A DNA stretch of 17,283 nt from Gammaproteobacteria bacterium (GCA_018667205.1 JABIVN010000491.1:1-17283); one strand, 5' to 3'. Positions 7,215 through 15,942 are shown, counted from the first letter of the stretch. Notes: generated by a model not told the origin, from the sequence alone. Translations and numbers: made by a program.

Positions 7215-7242
7215 TAGTCAACAGCTACCGGTTCGGTATAAT
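7215..7242 (+). promoter_or_regulatory. Putative cytochrome c5 promoter
   Basis: A perfect TATAAT (7237-7242) sits about 30 bp before the cytochrome c5 start. The -35 region is poor (TAGTCA, 7215-7220, 16-bp spacing), so an activator may be involved. The short leader contains the AAGAGAG ribosome-binding site. Confidence 0.45.
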
Positions 7243-7271
7243 GCCCTTCGAATAGAAAGAGAGTGTATAGA

Positions 7272-7685
7272 GTGACTAAGTATAAAGTTTTGGTATCCGT
7301 GGTCAGTATCATCATCGCCGGCCTAGCCATTGCCAGTAGCGGTGACATTGCTGAAAGAATAAAAAGAGTGGGTGATGTCTGCATAGAAGGCGCGGACTGC
7401 GCGTCTACGAGTGCGCTAACGATGGTTGCCGCCAGCGGTGGCGCCAGTGTCGAAGCCAACTTCAACAAAAGCTGCGCTACTTGTCACAATGTAGGTGTCG
7501 CTGGAGCTCCCAAGTTTGCCGATGCAACGGCTTGGGCGCCAAGGATAGCCAAGGGCATGGATACGTTGTACGCGAGTACTATTAATGGACTGCCACCTGC
7601 CATGCCCCAGAAGGGCATGTGCTTTAGCTGCAGTGACGATGATCTTAAAGCGTTGGTTGATTATATGGTAGCAGCGGCGAAGTAG
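7272..7685 (+). CDS. Cytochrome c5 family mono-heme protein
   Basis: Small periplasmic or membrane-anchored electron carrier. The 137 residues have a hydrophobic N-terminal segment (VLVSVVSIIIAGLAIAS) that may be a signal peptide or an uncleaved anchor, then IKRVGDVCIEGADC, a CATCH heme motif, AGAPKFADATAW, and the ending MPQKGMCFSCSDDDLKALVDYM. The last carries the axial Met and the cysteine pair typical of c5 cytochromes. Start: GTG at 7272 has AGAGAG eight bases upstream; a GTG at 7263 is in frame but overlaps that site and is less likely. It is convergent with comM, with 22 bp between stops and no terminator visible. An own promoter is probable just upstream, separating it from guaB. Confidence 0.92.
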   Translation: MTKYKVLVSVVSIIIAGLAIASSGDIAERIKRVGDVCIEGADCASTSALTMVAASGGASVEANFNKSCATCHNVGVAGAPKFADATAWAPRIAKGMDTLYASTINGLPPAMPQKGMCFSCSDDDLKALVDYMVAAAK

Positions 7686-7707
7686 GACGTCACCTGATCA
7701 CCCATTG

Positions 7708-9213
7708 TTACGGCGGCCGGTTTAGTTTTCGATAGCCAATTGCCTCAACTAAGTGAGGGGTCGTAATGCGGCCCATGCCGGATAAATCTGCAATAGTGCG
7801 TGCCACTTTTAAGATCTTAAAGTAGCCCCGAGCGGAAACTCCAAGCTGGTTCACCGAGTCATCCAGGATTCTTGTATCGCCCGCGGACAGCGCGCAGTGC
7901 CTGGCGATTTGCTCGTTATTAAGTTTGCTGTTCAAGATCCCCTGGCGCGCTAACATCAACGTTCGTGTCGTCGCTATTGTTACCTTCAATTCCAAAGGTT
8001 TTCCCTCTGTTCTGATCTCGTCGCTTAAGGTGCCGGCTGGCAAGGGCGGTACCTCAACGTGTAGGTCAATCCGGTCCAGCAGTGGCCCGGATAAACGAGA
8101 CCTGTATCGATGTATCTGTTGTGCAGAACAGTCACACTGCCGAGTGCCATCACCAAAGTAACCGCATGGGCAGGGGTTCATTGCTGCAATTAATTGAAAC
8201 TGCGCTGGATATCTAACCTGCCGTGCGGCTCGACTGATCCAGATTTCACCAGATTCCATAGGTTCACGGAGCACTTCGAGTACTTGGCGTGAATACTCGG
8301 GAACCTCATCGAGAAACAGCACGCCATTATGCGCAAGCGAAATCTCGCCCGGTTTCGGTGGGTTACTACCGCCAACCATAGCGACTGCGCTTGCTGTGTG
8401 GTGGGGTCTACGAAATGGCCTTTGTCTCCATCTCCTGTAGTCGAATAGTTGTCCCGAAACGGAGGCGATAGACGCAACTTGCAGGGATTCTTCCAGGCTC
8501 ATCTGAGGGATGAGTAACGGAAGCCTGCTAGCGAGCATCGTCTTCCCTGTACCGGGCGGCCCGACCATTAGCAGGTTGTGGCCACCAGCCGCGGCGATGG
8601 TCAGCGCTCGCTTTGCCGAGGCCTGGCCTTTCACATCGGCGAGTGAACTTGTCAGCATATCCTCTGGATCTGCCTGCGGTTCAATCGGCCTTGCGAGTGG
8701 CTTGCACGTAGCCAGATGCACCAGCACCTCGTGTAGGCTTGAGGCAACGTATAGATCTTCTGATTCCGCCAGTGCTGCCTCCAGCTCGCAAACTTTTGGT
8801 ACTACGAGTCGCCTGCCCTGGCCTTTATTGCGAAGCGCGGTGGGTAATATCCCGTGGACTGCTCGAAGGGAACCCGTCAGCGACAGTTCCCCGAGGAACT
8901 CATAACCGTCTATGCAGTCACCCGGGATCTGGTTGGATGCCGCTAGAATTGATACCGCGATAGCGAGATCATATCGACCGGTGGATTTGGGTAGGTCAGC
9001 TGGCGCTAGATTTACGGTTATCCTCCTTGATGGGTATTCGAAGCCGCTGCTCGTGATTGCAGCCTTTACTCGGTCCTTGCTTTCCCTTACCGCGGTTTCA
9101 GCGAGCCCAACAATTAGCGTTTTGGGTAAACCGGAAGACACAACTGCTTCAACGGTAACCAATGGCGCATCAATGCCTAGTTCAGCGCTAGAAAAAGTGG
9201 TTGCGACTGTCAT
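7708..9213 (-). CDS. comM: ComM/YifB family Mg-chelatase-like AAA+ ATPase
   Basis: ComM is a hexameric AAA+ helicase that promotes branch migration when single-stranded DNA is integrated during natural transformation; it is widespread even in species not known to be competent. The 501 residues have an N-terminal Lon-protease-like domain (about 1-170; NLAPADLPK at 68-76), an AAA+ core with Walker A GPPGTGKT (218-225) and Walker B VLFLDE (298-303), and a C-terminal chelatase-type domain ending KVARTIADLSG. Four cysteines, CPCG (348-351) and CDC (360-362), form a probable metal site that E. coli YifB lacks (NPSPTG there). The ATG at 9213 matches the family start; the Shine-Dalgarno sequence is weak. 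The ubiK gene often found just upstream is absent. Divergent from glnK. Confidence 0.95.
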   Translation of the reverse strand: MTVATTFSSAELGIDAPLVTVEAVVSSGLPKTLIVGLAETAVRESKDRVKAAITSSGFEYPSRRITVNLAPADLPKSTGRYDLAIAVSILAASNQIPGDCIDGYEFLGELSLTGSLRAVHGILPTALRNKGQGRRLVVPKVCELEAALAESEDLYVASSLHEVLVHLATCKPLARPIEPQADPEDMLTSSLADVKGQASAKRALTIAAAGGHNLLMVGPPGTGKTMLASRLPLLIPQMSLEESLQVASIASVSGQLFDYRRWRQRPFRRPHHTASAVAMVGGSNPPKPGEISLAHNGVLFLDEVPEYSRQVLEVLREPMESGEIWISRAARQVRYPAQFQLIAAMNPCPCGYFGDGTRQCDCSAQQIHRYRSRLSGPLLDRIDLHVEVPPLPAGTLSDEIRTEGKPLELKVTIATTRTLMLARQGILNSKLNNEQIARHCALSAGDTRILDDSVNQLGVSARGYFKILKVARTIADLSGMGRITTPHLVEAIGYRKLNRPP

Positions 9214-9292
9214 CAGCTCATTGTACTTGTGCGGTCCTGCTAAGCTCTGAGCTTTGGGCCCCTAAAGGCGTAAGCGTTTGGCGCCCAGTGCT

Positions 9293-9307
9293 GCCCAACT
9301 CTGGTGC
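9293..9307 (+). promoter_or_regulatory. NtrC-like enhancer half-conserved site
   Basis: GCCC-N7-GTGC (9293-9296 and 9304-9307) differs by one base from the NtrC core GCAC-N7-GTGC. Its centre is 43 bp, about four helical turns, from the better site downstream, a spacing suited to cooperative NtrC binding. Confidence 0.4.
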
Positions 9308-9333
9308 GGCGACAGCTTTTAGTCGTCGCTCTA

Positions 9334-9352
9334 TCGCACCATGCTAGTGCGA
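9334..9352 (+). promoter_or_regulatory. NtrC-like enhancer site
   Basis: TCGCAC (9334-9339) and GTGCGA (9347-9352) are perfect inverted arms around seven bases, matching the NtrC core GCAC-N7-GTGC. The site is centred about 100 bp upstream of the expected sigma-54 start point, a usual distance for an NtrC enhancer. Confidence 0.6.
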
Positions 9353-9413
9353 ACCCAGTGCCGTACTCTATCAAAAATACTCTATCCCATTGATTATAAT
9401 CAATTTATATAAG

Positions 9414-9430
9414 TTGGCACGGTCAGTGCT
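9414..9430 (+). promoter_or_regulatory. Sigma-54 (RpoN) promoter for glnK
   Basis: TTGGCACGGTCAGTGCT matches the sigma-54 consensus YTGGCACGNNNNTTGCW at all but one of the conserved bases. The -24 GG (9416-9417) and -12 GC (9428-9429) are exactly ten bases apart. Transcription would start near 9440 and give a leader of about 240 bases before glnK. With the NtrC-like sites upstream this points to nitrogen-limitation control. Confidence 0.75.
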
Positions 9431-9661
9431 TTATATGAGCCGACACCAAATGATCCATACCGTTAGATCAGCGTTGTTGAACCCACTTGATCGGTTGGAG
9501 TTGGTCATATTGGGAACGATTAACGCCGAGCTCGAGGGATCGACATTGATGACACAGAATGACGTATGTATGACCATTCGCAACGTACGAAAGGCCTCTT
9601 GGCCCAGAATGGGGCTATCATCGACTCTGTAAATTCGTTACATTGCCTAAGTTCTAGGTGA

Positions 9662-10021
<360 letters not shown>

Positions 10022-10042
10022 CGTGTGAGGTTGACGTTTTAT

Positions 10043-10062
10043 GGGGGTGGTTAACACCCGCC
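10043..10062 (+). terminator. Possible weak terminator between glnK and thrC
   Basis: GGGGGTG (10043-10049) pairs with CACCC and CC (10055-10062, one bulged G) around GTTAA. It lies 21 bp after the glnK stop, but no T-tract follows, so termination is uncertain; it may be an mRNA-end or attenuating structure. Confidence 0.35.
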
Positions 10063-10146
10063 CACATAATCCCTTTGTTAATCGGGTCCCCGAAAGACAA
10101 AATTCCCCTATAATACCCCCTTTGAGCATGACCCCATGGAGTCAGT

Positions 10147-11532
10147 ATGCGATACGTGAGTACACGTGGTGGAGTTCAAGGCCTGTCCTTTTGTGATGCT
10201 GTGATGATGGGCCTGGCGGATGATGGTGGATTGCTGGTGCCAGAGACGATTCCCAATGTCAGTGCCGATTTGCCGCACCTTGCCGGTAAGGGTTATCTGG
10301 ATCTAGCGGCCTATGTCATGGGTCAATTTATTGACGACATTCCCGCCGCCGAACTACGCTCAATAATTGAGCGTAGCTATGGGACTTTCGACAGTCCAAC
10401 AGTAACGCCACTTGTCGACGTTGGCGGTGTTCATGTCCTAGAGTTGTTCCATGGTCCGACACTGGCTTTCAAGGATGTTGCGTTGCAGTTTCTTGGTAAT
10501 GTCTTTGAATATGTACTCAATAAACGCGGCGGCCGATTGAATATCTTGGGCGCGACCAGCGGAGACACGGGCAGTGCTGCGATTGCAGGCGTTCGAGGCA
10601 AACAAAACATCAATATTTTCATCATGTTTCCCGAGGGCAGGACGAGCCCACTCCAGGAAAAACAGATGACCACCGTTTTGGATGCTAATGTGCAGAACCT
10701 TGCCATTGAGGGAAGCTTTGATGACTGTCAGTCGATCTTGAAGAGTATTTTTAACGACCTGGCATTCAAGGATGCCTACGATCTTGGCGCCGTCAATTCC
10801 GTTAACTGGGCTCGAGTTCTCGCTCAGGTTGTTTACTACTTTTCAGCTTACGTGCAGCTTGGGTTACCAGCGCGATTTGAGGTTGCCGTACCAACGGGTA
10901 ATTTCGGCAACATATTTGCGGGTTACATTGCCCGACGTATGGGGTTACCTATCGATACGTTGATCCTGGCCACCAACCAGAATGATATATTGCATCGATT
11001 TTTTACGACTGGTCGTTACGAGAGGGGTGAAGTTCACCTCTCCCATAGTCCAGCAATGGACATCCAGGTTGCCAGTAATTTTGAACGATACCTCTATTTT
11101 GAATTTGGCCAATCACCGGAAAAAGTCAAAACTTTCATGAGCGACTTTTCAAGTACCGGAGCGGCTACCACTAACCTCGACTCACTGGATACCAACGCCG
11201 CTTTTACGTCAGGTCGCGTGTCCGACGAAGATACGCTGGCGACGATTGCCAGGGTATTTGAGGAGTCCGGGTACCTTCTTGATCCACATACGGCTGTTGG
11301 GGTTCAAATTGGTCTAGCTAATCGGCGATCCAAAGTCCCCCTGGTCTGCTTAGCGACCGCACATCCTTCTAAGTTTGATGACGTTATTGCGCAGGCGATC
11401 CCAGGTATTGAAGCCAGCCACCCAACGCTTGAGTTACTAAAGGACCTACCGGTGCGAAAGACTTTACTCGAGGGAGAGGTCCGCATAATCAAAGACTTTA
11501 TTTCGACTTTTAACGACCAACAAGTTTCTTGA
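10147..11532 (+). CDS. thrC: Threonine synthase
   Basis: PLP enzyme converting O-phosphohomoserine to threonine, the last step of threonine synthesis, in the cytoplasm. The 461 residues open MRYVSTRGG and include LFHGPTLAFKDVALQ, with the PLP-binding lysine at 109, the phosphate-binding ATSGDTGSAA, and PTGNFGN. This is the longer enterobacterial/Pseudomonas class. GGAG (10138-10141) lies 5 bases before the ATG, and a TATAAT (10109-10114) with no clear -35 lies just upstream. thrA/hom and thrB are not adjacent. The last 23 bp overlap the 3' end of the convergent HAD gene. Confidence 0.96.
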   Translation: MRYVSTRGGVQGLSFCDAVMMGLADDGGLLVPETIPNVSADLPHLAGKGYLDLAAYVMGQFIDDIPAAELRSIIERSYGTFDSPTVTPLVDVGGVHVLELFHGPTLAFKDVALQFLGNVFEYVLNKRGGRLNILGATSGDTGSAAIAGVRGKQNINIFIMFPEGRTSPLQEKQMTTVLDANVQNLAIEGSFDDCQSILKSIFNDLAFKDAYDLGAVNSVNWARVLAQVVYYFSAYVQLGLPARFEVAVPTGNFGNIFAGYIARRMGLPIDTLILATNQNDILHRFFTTGRYERGEVHLSHSPAMDIQVASNFERYLYFEFGQSPEKVKTFMSDFSSTGAATTNLDSLDTNAAFTSGRVSDEDTLATIARVFEESGYLLDPHTAVGVQIGLANRRSKVPLVCLATAHPSKFDDVIAQAIPGIEASHPTLELLKDLPVRKTLLEGEVRIIKDFISTFNDQQVS

Positions 11533-12202
11533 TTGCACCAGGAAGCTCTCTTATATCGTTTATAATCTCATCGGGGCTTGATTCGCCTTCGACAGGTTTA
11601 CTTTTGGGCCTGAGCCACACGGTGTGCAACCCTACTTGATTGGCTGCATCCACATCTTTGATGGCGTCGTCCCCTACGTAGACCATTTGCGCGGGCTCAC
11701 AACCCGTATGTGCTAGCGCTGCCTGAAACAGGTCTGGAGCCGGTTTAGGAGCACCTACCTGCTCCGCGGAAAAAGCAAAGCTAAAACAGCTATTCAACCC
11801 AAGCCTATTAATGTCCGCGTTACCATTTGTCAGGGCACCCAGCTGAAAAGAGCCCGTTAGTTCTCTAAGTGTCTCCAGGGCTCCTTCAAAAAACTCCACG
11901 TCGTTTCGTGCTGTCAAAAATATTTCCATTGCGCCTTCTGCACAAGAGGCAGCACTTTCCTGATCAAGATGGGGTGCAAGGGATATTTCAATGAGTCTTT
12001 GCCTGAACGCGGTAAGTCTGTGACCCAACGTGGGGTCTTCGCGAAGCAGTGTTTCTCTAATCGGCATCAGTTTGGCTGGCTCATAGCGGTATTCTGGTAC
12101 TTCTTTCTCTAACCAATGCGCCAGAATTGACTCTGCCCGCCTAATGACAGGACCAACTTCCCAGAGCGTGTCGTCCAGATCGAAAGCGATGACTTTAATC
12201 AT
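11510..12202 (-). CDS. yigB: HAD-superfamily phosphatase, YigB-like
   Basis: Haloacid dehalogenase-type hydrolase, 230 residues. Motif I is DLDDT with nucleophile Asp8 and Asp10, motif II is LTNGN (Thr125), the motif III lysine is K153 in APKPAPD, and motif IV is VGDDAIKD (Asp178/179, Asp183). All catalytic residues are present. A helical cap (about 15-100) fits subfamily I. Gene order immediately after xerC matches E. coli yigB, described as dephosphorylating FMN and the riboflavin-pathway ribitylamino-uracil phosphate; the substrate here is inferred, not shown. Its ATG overlaps the xerC stop by four bases (ATGA), indicating translational coupling. It is last in the operon and its 3' end overlaps thrC. 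Confidence 0.88.
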   Translation of the reverse strand: MIKVIAFDLDDTLWEVGPVIRRAESILAHWLEKEVPEYRYEPAKLMPIRETLLREDPTLGHRLTAFRQRLIEISLAPHLDQESAASCAEGAMEIFLTARNDVEFFEGALETLRELTGSFQLGALTNGNADINRLGLNSCFSFAFSAEQVGAPKPAPDLFQAALAHTGCEPAQMVYVGDDAIKDVDAANQVGLHTVWLRPKSKPVEGESSPDEIINDIRELPGAIKKLVGR

Positions 12203-13122
12203 TTATCAGTTACCTTTTGAGCCCTTGGATGAGCTTTATCGTAGACCTCCGCCAGGTGTTGAAAGTCGAGGTGTGTATAGATCTGCGTCGTTGAGATGTC
12301 GGCATGCCCTAATAATTCCTGAACTGCCCGGAGGTCCTGACTCGACTCGAGAAGATGACTGGCAAAAGAATGCCGGAGTGTATGTGGGTGAATACGACCT
12401 GAGATACCAAGCCGAAGGCTCCATTTTTTTACTCGTTCCTGCACGCTTCGAGGGCTTATTCGTCTACCCCGCTCACTGAGAAAGAGCGCTGATTCATCTT
12501 CGAGTTTGCCTTTCGGCAGCTCTTGACGAACCCTCAGCCAGCTATTAATAGCCGTGATTGCTTTTGAGCCAACGGGCAGCACTCGGTCTTTGCCCCCCTT
12601 GCCTCGGACTTTCATTGAACAGTCATCAAAGGATATATCACCTATGTTGCCTCCGACCAGTTCCGCAAGCCGTAACCCTGACGAATAAAATAGTTCTAAC
12701 ATAGCTCTGTCCCTTAGCCCATGCCAGTCAGAGGTTTCGATCTCTAGCAGCCTGCTCATTTGGTCGGTGTCTATCGTCACTGGTAAGCGAGAGTCCGATT
12801 TTGGCGCGGAAAACGCCATCGCCGGATTCGTCGTGCAGATGCCTTCGCGTGCCAAGTAGTTAAAAAAGGTTCGAGCCGCAGAAAGTCGCCTTTGCAAAGT
12901 CCTCCCTGAACGCCCCTGCCTCTTTCCCGCGCTGATATAGGTGCGCAGATGATGCGCGCGTACGTCTGGCCAGGCCGCAATAGCCTGCTCATCAAGGTCT
13001 TTTCTCAGCGCCGCCAGGTCTCTGCTGTAGCCATCAACCGTATGTGGAGATAATTGCCGTTCATTTGAAAGATGCAGGATGAATGCTGAGACTAGCGGTT
13101 GCAGTGGGCTATTGACGTTCAT
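12199..13122 (-). CDS. xerC: Tyrosine recombinase XerC
   Basis: Site-specific recombinase acting with XerD at dif to resolve chromosome dimers at division. The 307 residues have an N-terminal SAM-like domain (about 1-100) and a catalytic domain with the full set R151 (SSGLRLAEL), K175 (GKGGKDR), H247 and R250 (HTLRHSFASH), H273 (LGHADI) and nucleophile Tyr282. Gene neighbours identify it as XerC rather than XerD: in both E. coli and Pseudomonas xerC sits downstream of dapF and a DUF484 gene. Only three bases separate its ATG from the DUF484 stop. No dif-like site was noticed in the window. It is a housekeeping enzyme and no sign of a mobile element accompanies it. Confidence 0.96.
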   Translation of the reverse strand: MNVNSPLQPLVSAFILHLSNERQLSPHTVDGYSRDLAALRKDLDEQAIAAWPDVRAHHLRTYISAGKRQGRSGRTLQRRLSAARTFFNYLAREGICTTNPAMAFSAPKSDSRLPVTIDTDQMSRLLEIETSDWHGLRDRAMLELFYSSGLRLAELVGGNIGDISFDDCSMKVRGKGGKDRVLPVGSKAITAINSWLRVRQELPKGKLEDESALFLSERGRRISPRSVQERVKKWSLRLGISGRIHPHTLRHSFASHLLESSQDLRAVQELLGHADISTTQIYTHLDFQHLAEVYDKAHPRAQKVTDK

Positions 13123-13125
13123 CAG

Positions 13126-13797
13126 CTATTTGGGCAAATGTTGCGGTAAGAGCTTTCCCAGGGTCTCGGCAATGAAGCTAATAAAAAGGACGTCCATGTC
13201 TGGCGTGAAGTATTCACTGTCGCTGCTACCGATCGCGAGCATACCAAGGCTTTTGTTTTTATCACGAATGGGTAAAACAGCGGCGGATTTAACTTTTTCA
13301 CTCTGCGCTTGAAACAGGAAATCCTGTTCCCTGGGGCGCAGCATTCCGAGGGTTGGCACCTGGCTCCCCAGCAACGGCCCCACGTACTTTCTTGCAGACG
13401 CTGCGGGCAGTCGTGAAGTAAAATGGTTAATCTGTTTGGACTCTCCAAAAACTATCAGGGAATTCACCTTGCAACGAAAATCTCGTTTGAGTCCCTTTTC
13501 GAGCGCCGCAAAGAATTCCGAGCTTTTTTTCGCCGCCATCATGCTGAGAATCAACTTTCGACTCTTATCAAAGATTTCCTTGTTGCGTTCTGCATTCTCA
13601 ACGAAAACCTTGAGTTGCCGTTTAGTCTCTTTTTGTCGATCCCGAATGACATCCAACTGTTTTTCCACCAGAGAGATGGTCCCTTTGCTTTTATGAGGAA
13701 CCTGAATCTTTAGTAACAGGCTGTCTCTGTCGACAAAAAAATCTGGATTTGCCAACAGATAGGCAGCGACGTCCTTGTCGATCAGTTCTTTGCTCAT
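13126..13797 (-). CDS. DUF484 family protein (YigA-like)
   Basis: Protein of unknown function found between dapF and xerC in many proteobacteria. The 223 residues begin MSKELIDKDVAAYLLANPDFF, typical of the family. A charged, probably coiled-coil stretch follows (about 45-85: SLVEKQLDVIRDRQ and onward), then a C-terminal half resembling a GAF domain (AAVLPIRDKNKSLGMLAIGS near 170-190). No catalytic motif is visible. The ATG at 13797 was chosen from this conserved start; an in-frame ATG at 13833 would overlap dapF by 23 bp and add unconserved residues. GGA lies about 8 bases upstream, a weak ribosome-binding site. It is translationally coupled to xerC, which suggests, but does not prove, a related role. 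Confidence 0.85.
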   Translation of the reverse strand: MSKELIDKDVAAYLLANPDFFVDRDSLLLKIQVPHKSKGTISLVEKQLDVIRDRQKETKRQLKVFVENAERNKEIFDKSRKLILSMMAAKKSSEFFAALEKGLKRDFRCKVNSLIVFGESKQINHFTSRLPAASARKYVGPLLGSQVPTLGMLRPREQDFLFQAQSEKVKSAAVLPIRDKNKSLGMLAIGSSDSEYFTPDMDVLFISFIAETLGKLLPQHLPK

Positions 13798-13810
13798 AAA
13801 ATATCCATTC

Positions 13811-14650
13811 TCATATTTGTAATCGGCCTTCATAAACTTTGCAGGCCGGGCCTGTCATCTTAATAGTGTCGTTGTCTCCACCCCAGGTAACGTTAAGTTG
13901 GCCGCCCGTGAGTTCTACCTCAACAGTCTCATCCAAAAGACCCTGTAATCTTCCGGCCACAACGGCAGCGCAGGCACCTGTGCCGCAAGCCTTGGTTTCG
14001 CCAACGCCTCGCTCAAACACACGAAGCCTTATCTTCTTTCGGGTCACGATCTCCATAAAGCCCACGTTAACACCCTCAGGGAATCGTGGGTGGCGTTCAA
14101 CAAGCGGACCTACTTCCAACACCGGTGCGCTGTTTACCGAAGGTACGGTGATGACGGCATGGGGATTCCCCACGTTCACGGCTGATATTAAAAATGTATC
14201 GGCTCGCTCGGGCGCAAGATGTAAGTTGTAGTTGATCTGTGAGGTGTCGGCGATAAAGGGAATTTCCACCGGTTGTAGTGCCGGCTTACCCATATCCACC
14301 GTAATATTGGCGTCCTTCTCTAGCTTGCACGTGATATTGCCACTGCTGGTTTCAAGTCGAATAGTAGATTTGGTGGTGAGCCCTTCGTCTCTGACGAACC
14401 GCAGAAAACATCTAGCGCCGTTCCCGCACTGTTCTGCTTCGCTACCATCAGCGTTATAGATACTATAACGAAAATCACTCTCTGGCTCGGCAGGGGGTCG
14501 AACAGTCAGCAACTGATCGAAGCCTATGCCGAAGCGGCGATCGGATAGCTTCCTGATCAAATCAGGATTAAGCATGACCTGTTGGGAAATGAGATCGACC
14601 ATCATGAAGTCGTTCCCAAGTCCGTGCATTTTGGTAAATCGTAGTAGCAT
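13811..14650 (-). CDS. dapF: Diaminopimelate epimerase
   Basis: Interconverts LL- and meso-diaminopimelate, giving the direct precursor of lysine and the cross-linking residue of peptidoglycan; a PLP-independent two-cysteine racemase. The 279 residues start MLLRFTKMHGLGNDFMMVD. The catalytic cysteines are C75 (EQCGNGARC) and C222 (KACGTGACAA). The ATG at 14650 fits the family start; the frame extends to a TTG at 14680 but the extra residues are unconserved. The Shine-Dalgarno sequence is poor, consistent with reliance on transcription and translation from lysA, whose stop is 36 bases upstream. Next in the operon is the DUF484 gene, after 13 bases. Confidence 0.95.
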   Translation of the reverse strand: MLLRFTKMHGLGNDFMMVDLISQQVMLNPDLIRKLSDRRFGIGFDQLLTVRPPAEPESDFRYSIYNADGSEAEQCGNGARCFLRFVRDEGLTTKSTIRLETSSGNITCKLEKDANITVDMGKPALQPVEIPFIADTSQINYNLHLAPERADTFLISAVNVGNPHAVITVPSVNSAPVLEVGPLVERHPRFPEGVNVGFMEIVTRKKIRLRVFERGVGETKACGTGACAAVVAGRLQGLLDETVEVELTGGQLNVTWGGDNDTIKMTGPACKVYEGRLQI

Positions 14651-14686
14651 TTTTTCTAATTTACTCGGGAAAACCGGCAATGCAAC

Positions 14687-15940
14687 TTAAGAGCGGGGCT
14701 TCATTGACTCCAGGGCGAACAGATCTTCAATCGTCTCCCGCCTGCGAACGCAGTAGTGCGTTTGTCCGGAAACCAGAACTTCAGCAGACCGAGGTCGGGA
14801 ATTGTAGTTTGAACTCATGACAAACCCATAGGCACCTGCTGACAATATGGCCAATAAGTCATCTTCTTCCAATGAAAGCGCCCGGTCTTTGGCCAGGAAA
14901 TCGCCTGTCTCACAGATTGGACCGACGATATCCCAGTTTCTTTCAATGCTAGCACCGTCAACTTTGAACGACACGGGGGTTACTTCCTGCCAGGCGCTAT
15001 ACAGTGCAGGGCGAATTAAATCGTTCATAGCAGCATCCACGACCGCGAAGTTCTTCTCATCGTTGCCTTTTAAGGTATTCACCGTGGTAAGCAATACACC
15101 GGCATTGGCGACGATCATGCGCCCCGGTTCAAACATCAGAGACTGTGACCGACCGCTCATGGCTTGCTCAATTTCGCTGGCGAAATCGCCAATTTCTATC
15201 GGCACCTCGTCTCGGTACTGAACACCGATACCACCACCCAGGTCGATGTGTTCCAACGTGATGGACTGGTCTTCAAGCTTATCGACTAGCGAAAGCACTC
15301 TTGTAAGTGCATCGAGGAAGGGCCTTAACTCCGTGATCTGGGAGCCAATGTGGCAGTCGACACCAACAATCTTCAGTGAGTCGAGCTCGGTGGCTTCCTG
15401 GTACAACGTCAACGCCTCTTCAACAGAGACACCGAATTTGTTTTCTTTTAAACCAGTGGAAATATAGGGGTGAGTATCAGGATCGACGTCGGGATTGACT
15501 CGGATGGAAATTGGCGCAATGGCGTCTTTCTCGGCAGCTAGTCGAGCAATCCTGCGCATCTCTGAAGCCGACTCCACATTAAAGCAACCTATAGGTTGCT
15601 CCAGCGCAAATAAAATCTCCCAGTCTTGTTTGCCAACGCCTGAAAAAACGACTGAACCTGGATCACCACCAGCTTTTAGCACCCGCGCGAGTTCACCGCC
15701 TGAAACGATGTCGAAACCTGACCCCAGAGCAGCCAATGTCTGAAGAATAGCGAGGTTCGAGTTGGCCTTCACGGCATAGCAGATTCGGTGTGGATGCAGG
15801 GAGAACGCATTGTGAAAAGCCTGATAAGCAGACGTGATGAGACCCTCAGAGTAAACGAAACAAGGTGTTCCATGGGTTTCGGCAATTTCTCGAAGCGACA
15901 CTTGCTCCATGTAAAGATCGCCGTCAATGCGGTGTAACAC
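14687..15940 (-). CDS. lysA: Diaminopimelate decarboxylase, GTG start
   Basis: PLP enzyme (fold III, alanine racemase-like barrel) that decarboxylates meso-diaminopimelate to lysine. It has 417 residues from the GTG at 15940. The PLP lysine is K58 in CYAVKANSN; other family motifs are FDIVSGGEL, VDCHIGSQI, DLGGGIGV, EPGR and the active-site Cys in GPICETGD. The GTG lies two bases after the lptM stop, with AGGA in the end of lptM as ribosome-binding site, and gives a protein that begins like Pseudomonas LysA. The frame extends upstream to a TTG at 15976, but that would overlap lptM. DapF, one step earlier in the pathway, is downstream. LysR is not adjacent, so regulation cannot be told. Confidence 0.93.
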   Translation of the reverse strand: MLHRIDGDLYMEQVSLREIAETHGTPCFVYSEGLITSAYQAFHNAFSLHPHRICYAVKANSNLAILQTLAALGSGFDIVSGGELARVLKAGGDPGSVVFSGVGKQDWEILFALEQPIGCFNVESASEMRRIARLAAEKDAIAPISIRVNPDVDPDTHPYISTGLKENKFGVSVEEALTLYQEATELDSLKIVGVDCHIGSQITELRPFLDALTRVLSLVDKLEDQSITLEHIDLGGGIGVQYRDEVPIEIGDFASEIEQAMSGRSQSLMFEPGRMIVANAGVLLTTVNTLKGNDEKNFAVVDAAMNDLIRPALYSAWQEVTPVSFKVDGASIERNWDIVGPICETGDFLAKDRALSLEEDDLLAILSAGAYGFVMSSNYNSRPRSAEVLVSGQTHYCVRRRETIEDLFALESMKPRS

Positions 15941-15942
15941 GA

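Noticed and set aside
8510..8905. 131-codon plus-strand frame inside comM
   Set aside because: Antisense shadow of the conserved AAA+ coding region; no start signal and no recognisable protein.
9390..9632. 80-codon frame before glnK, with a faint UbiK-like stretch
   Set aside because: Wrong strand for a ubiK next to comM, no ribosome-binding site, and the likeness covers only about fifteen residues without the conserved EEFD motif.
12144..12479. 111-codon plus-strand frame across the xerC/HAD junction
   Set aside because: Antisense to two well-supported, translationally coupled genes; its translation resembles nothing I recognise.
12199..13122. Tyrosine recombinase as a sign of a mobile element
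   Set aside because: It is XerC in its normal dapF - DUF484 - xerC - yigB operon; there are no repeats, tRNA or foreign genes around it.
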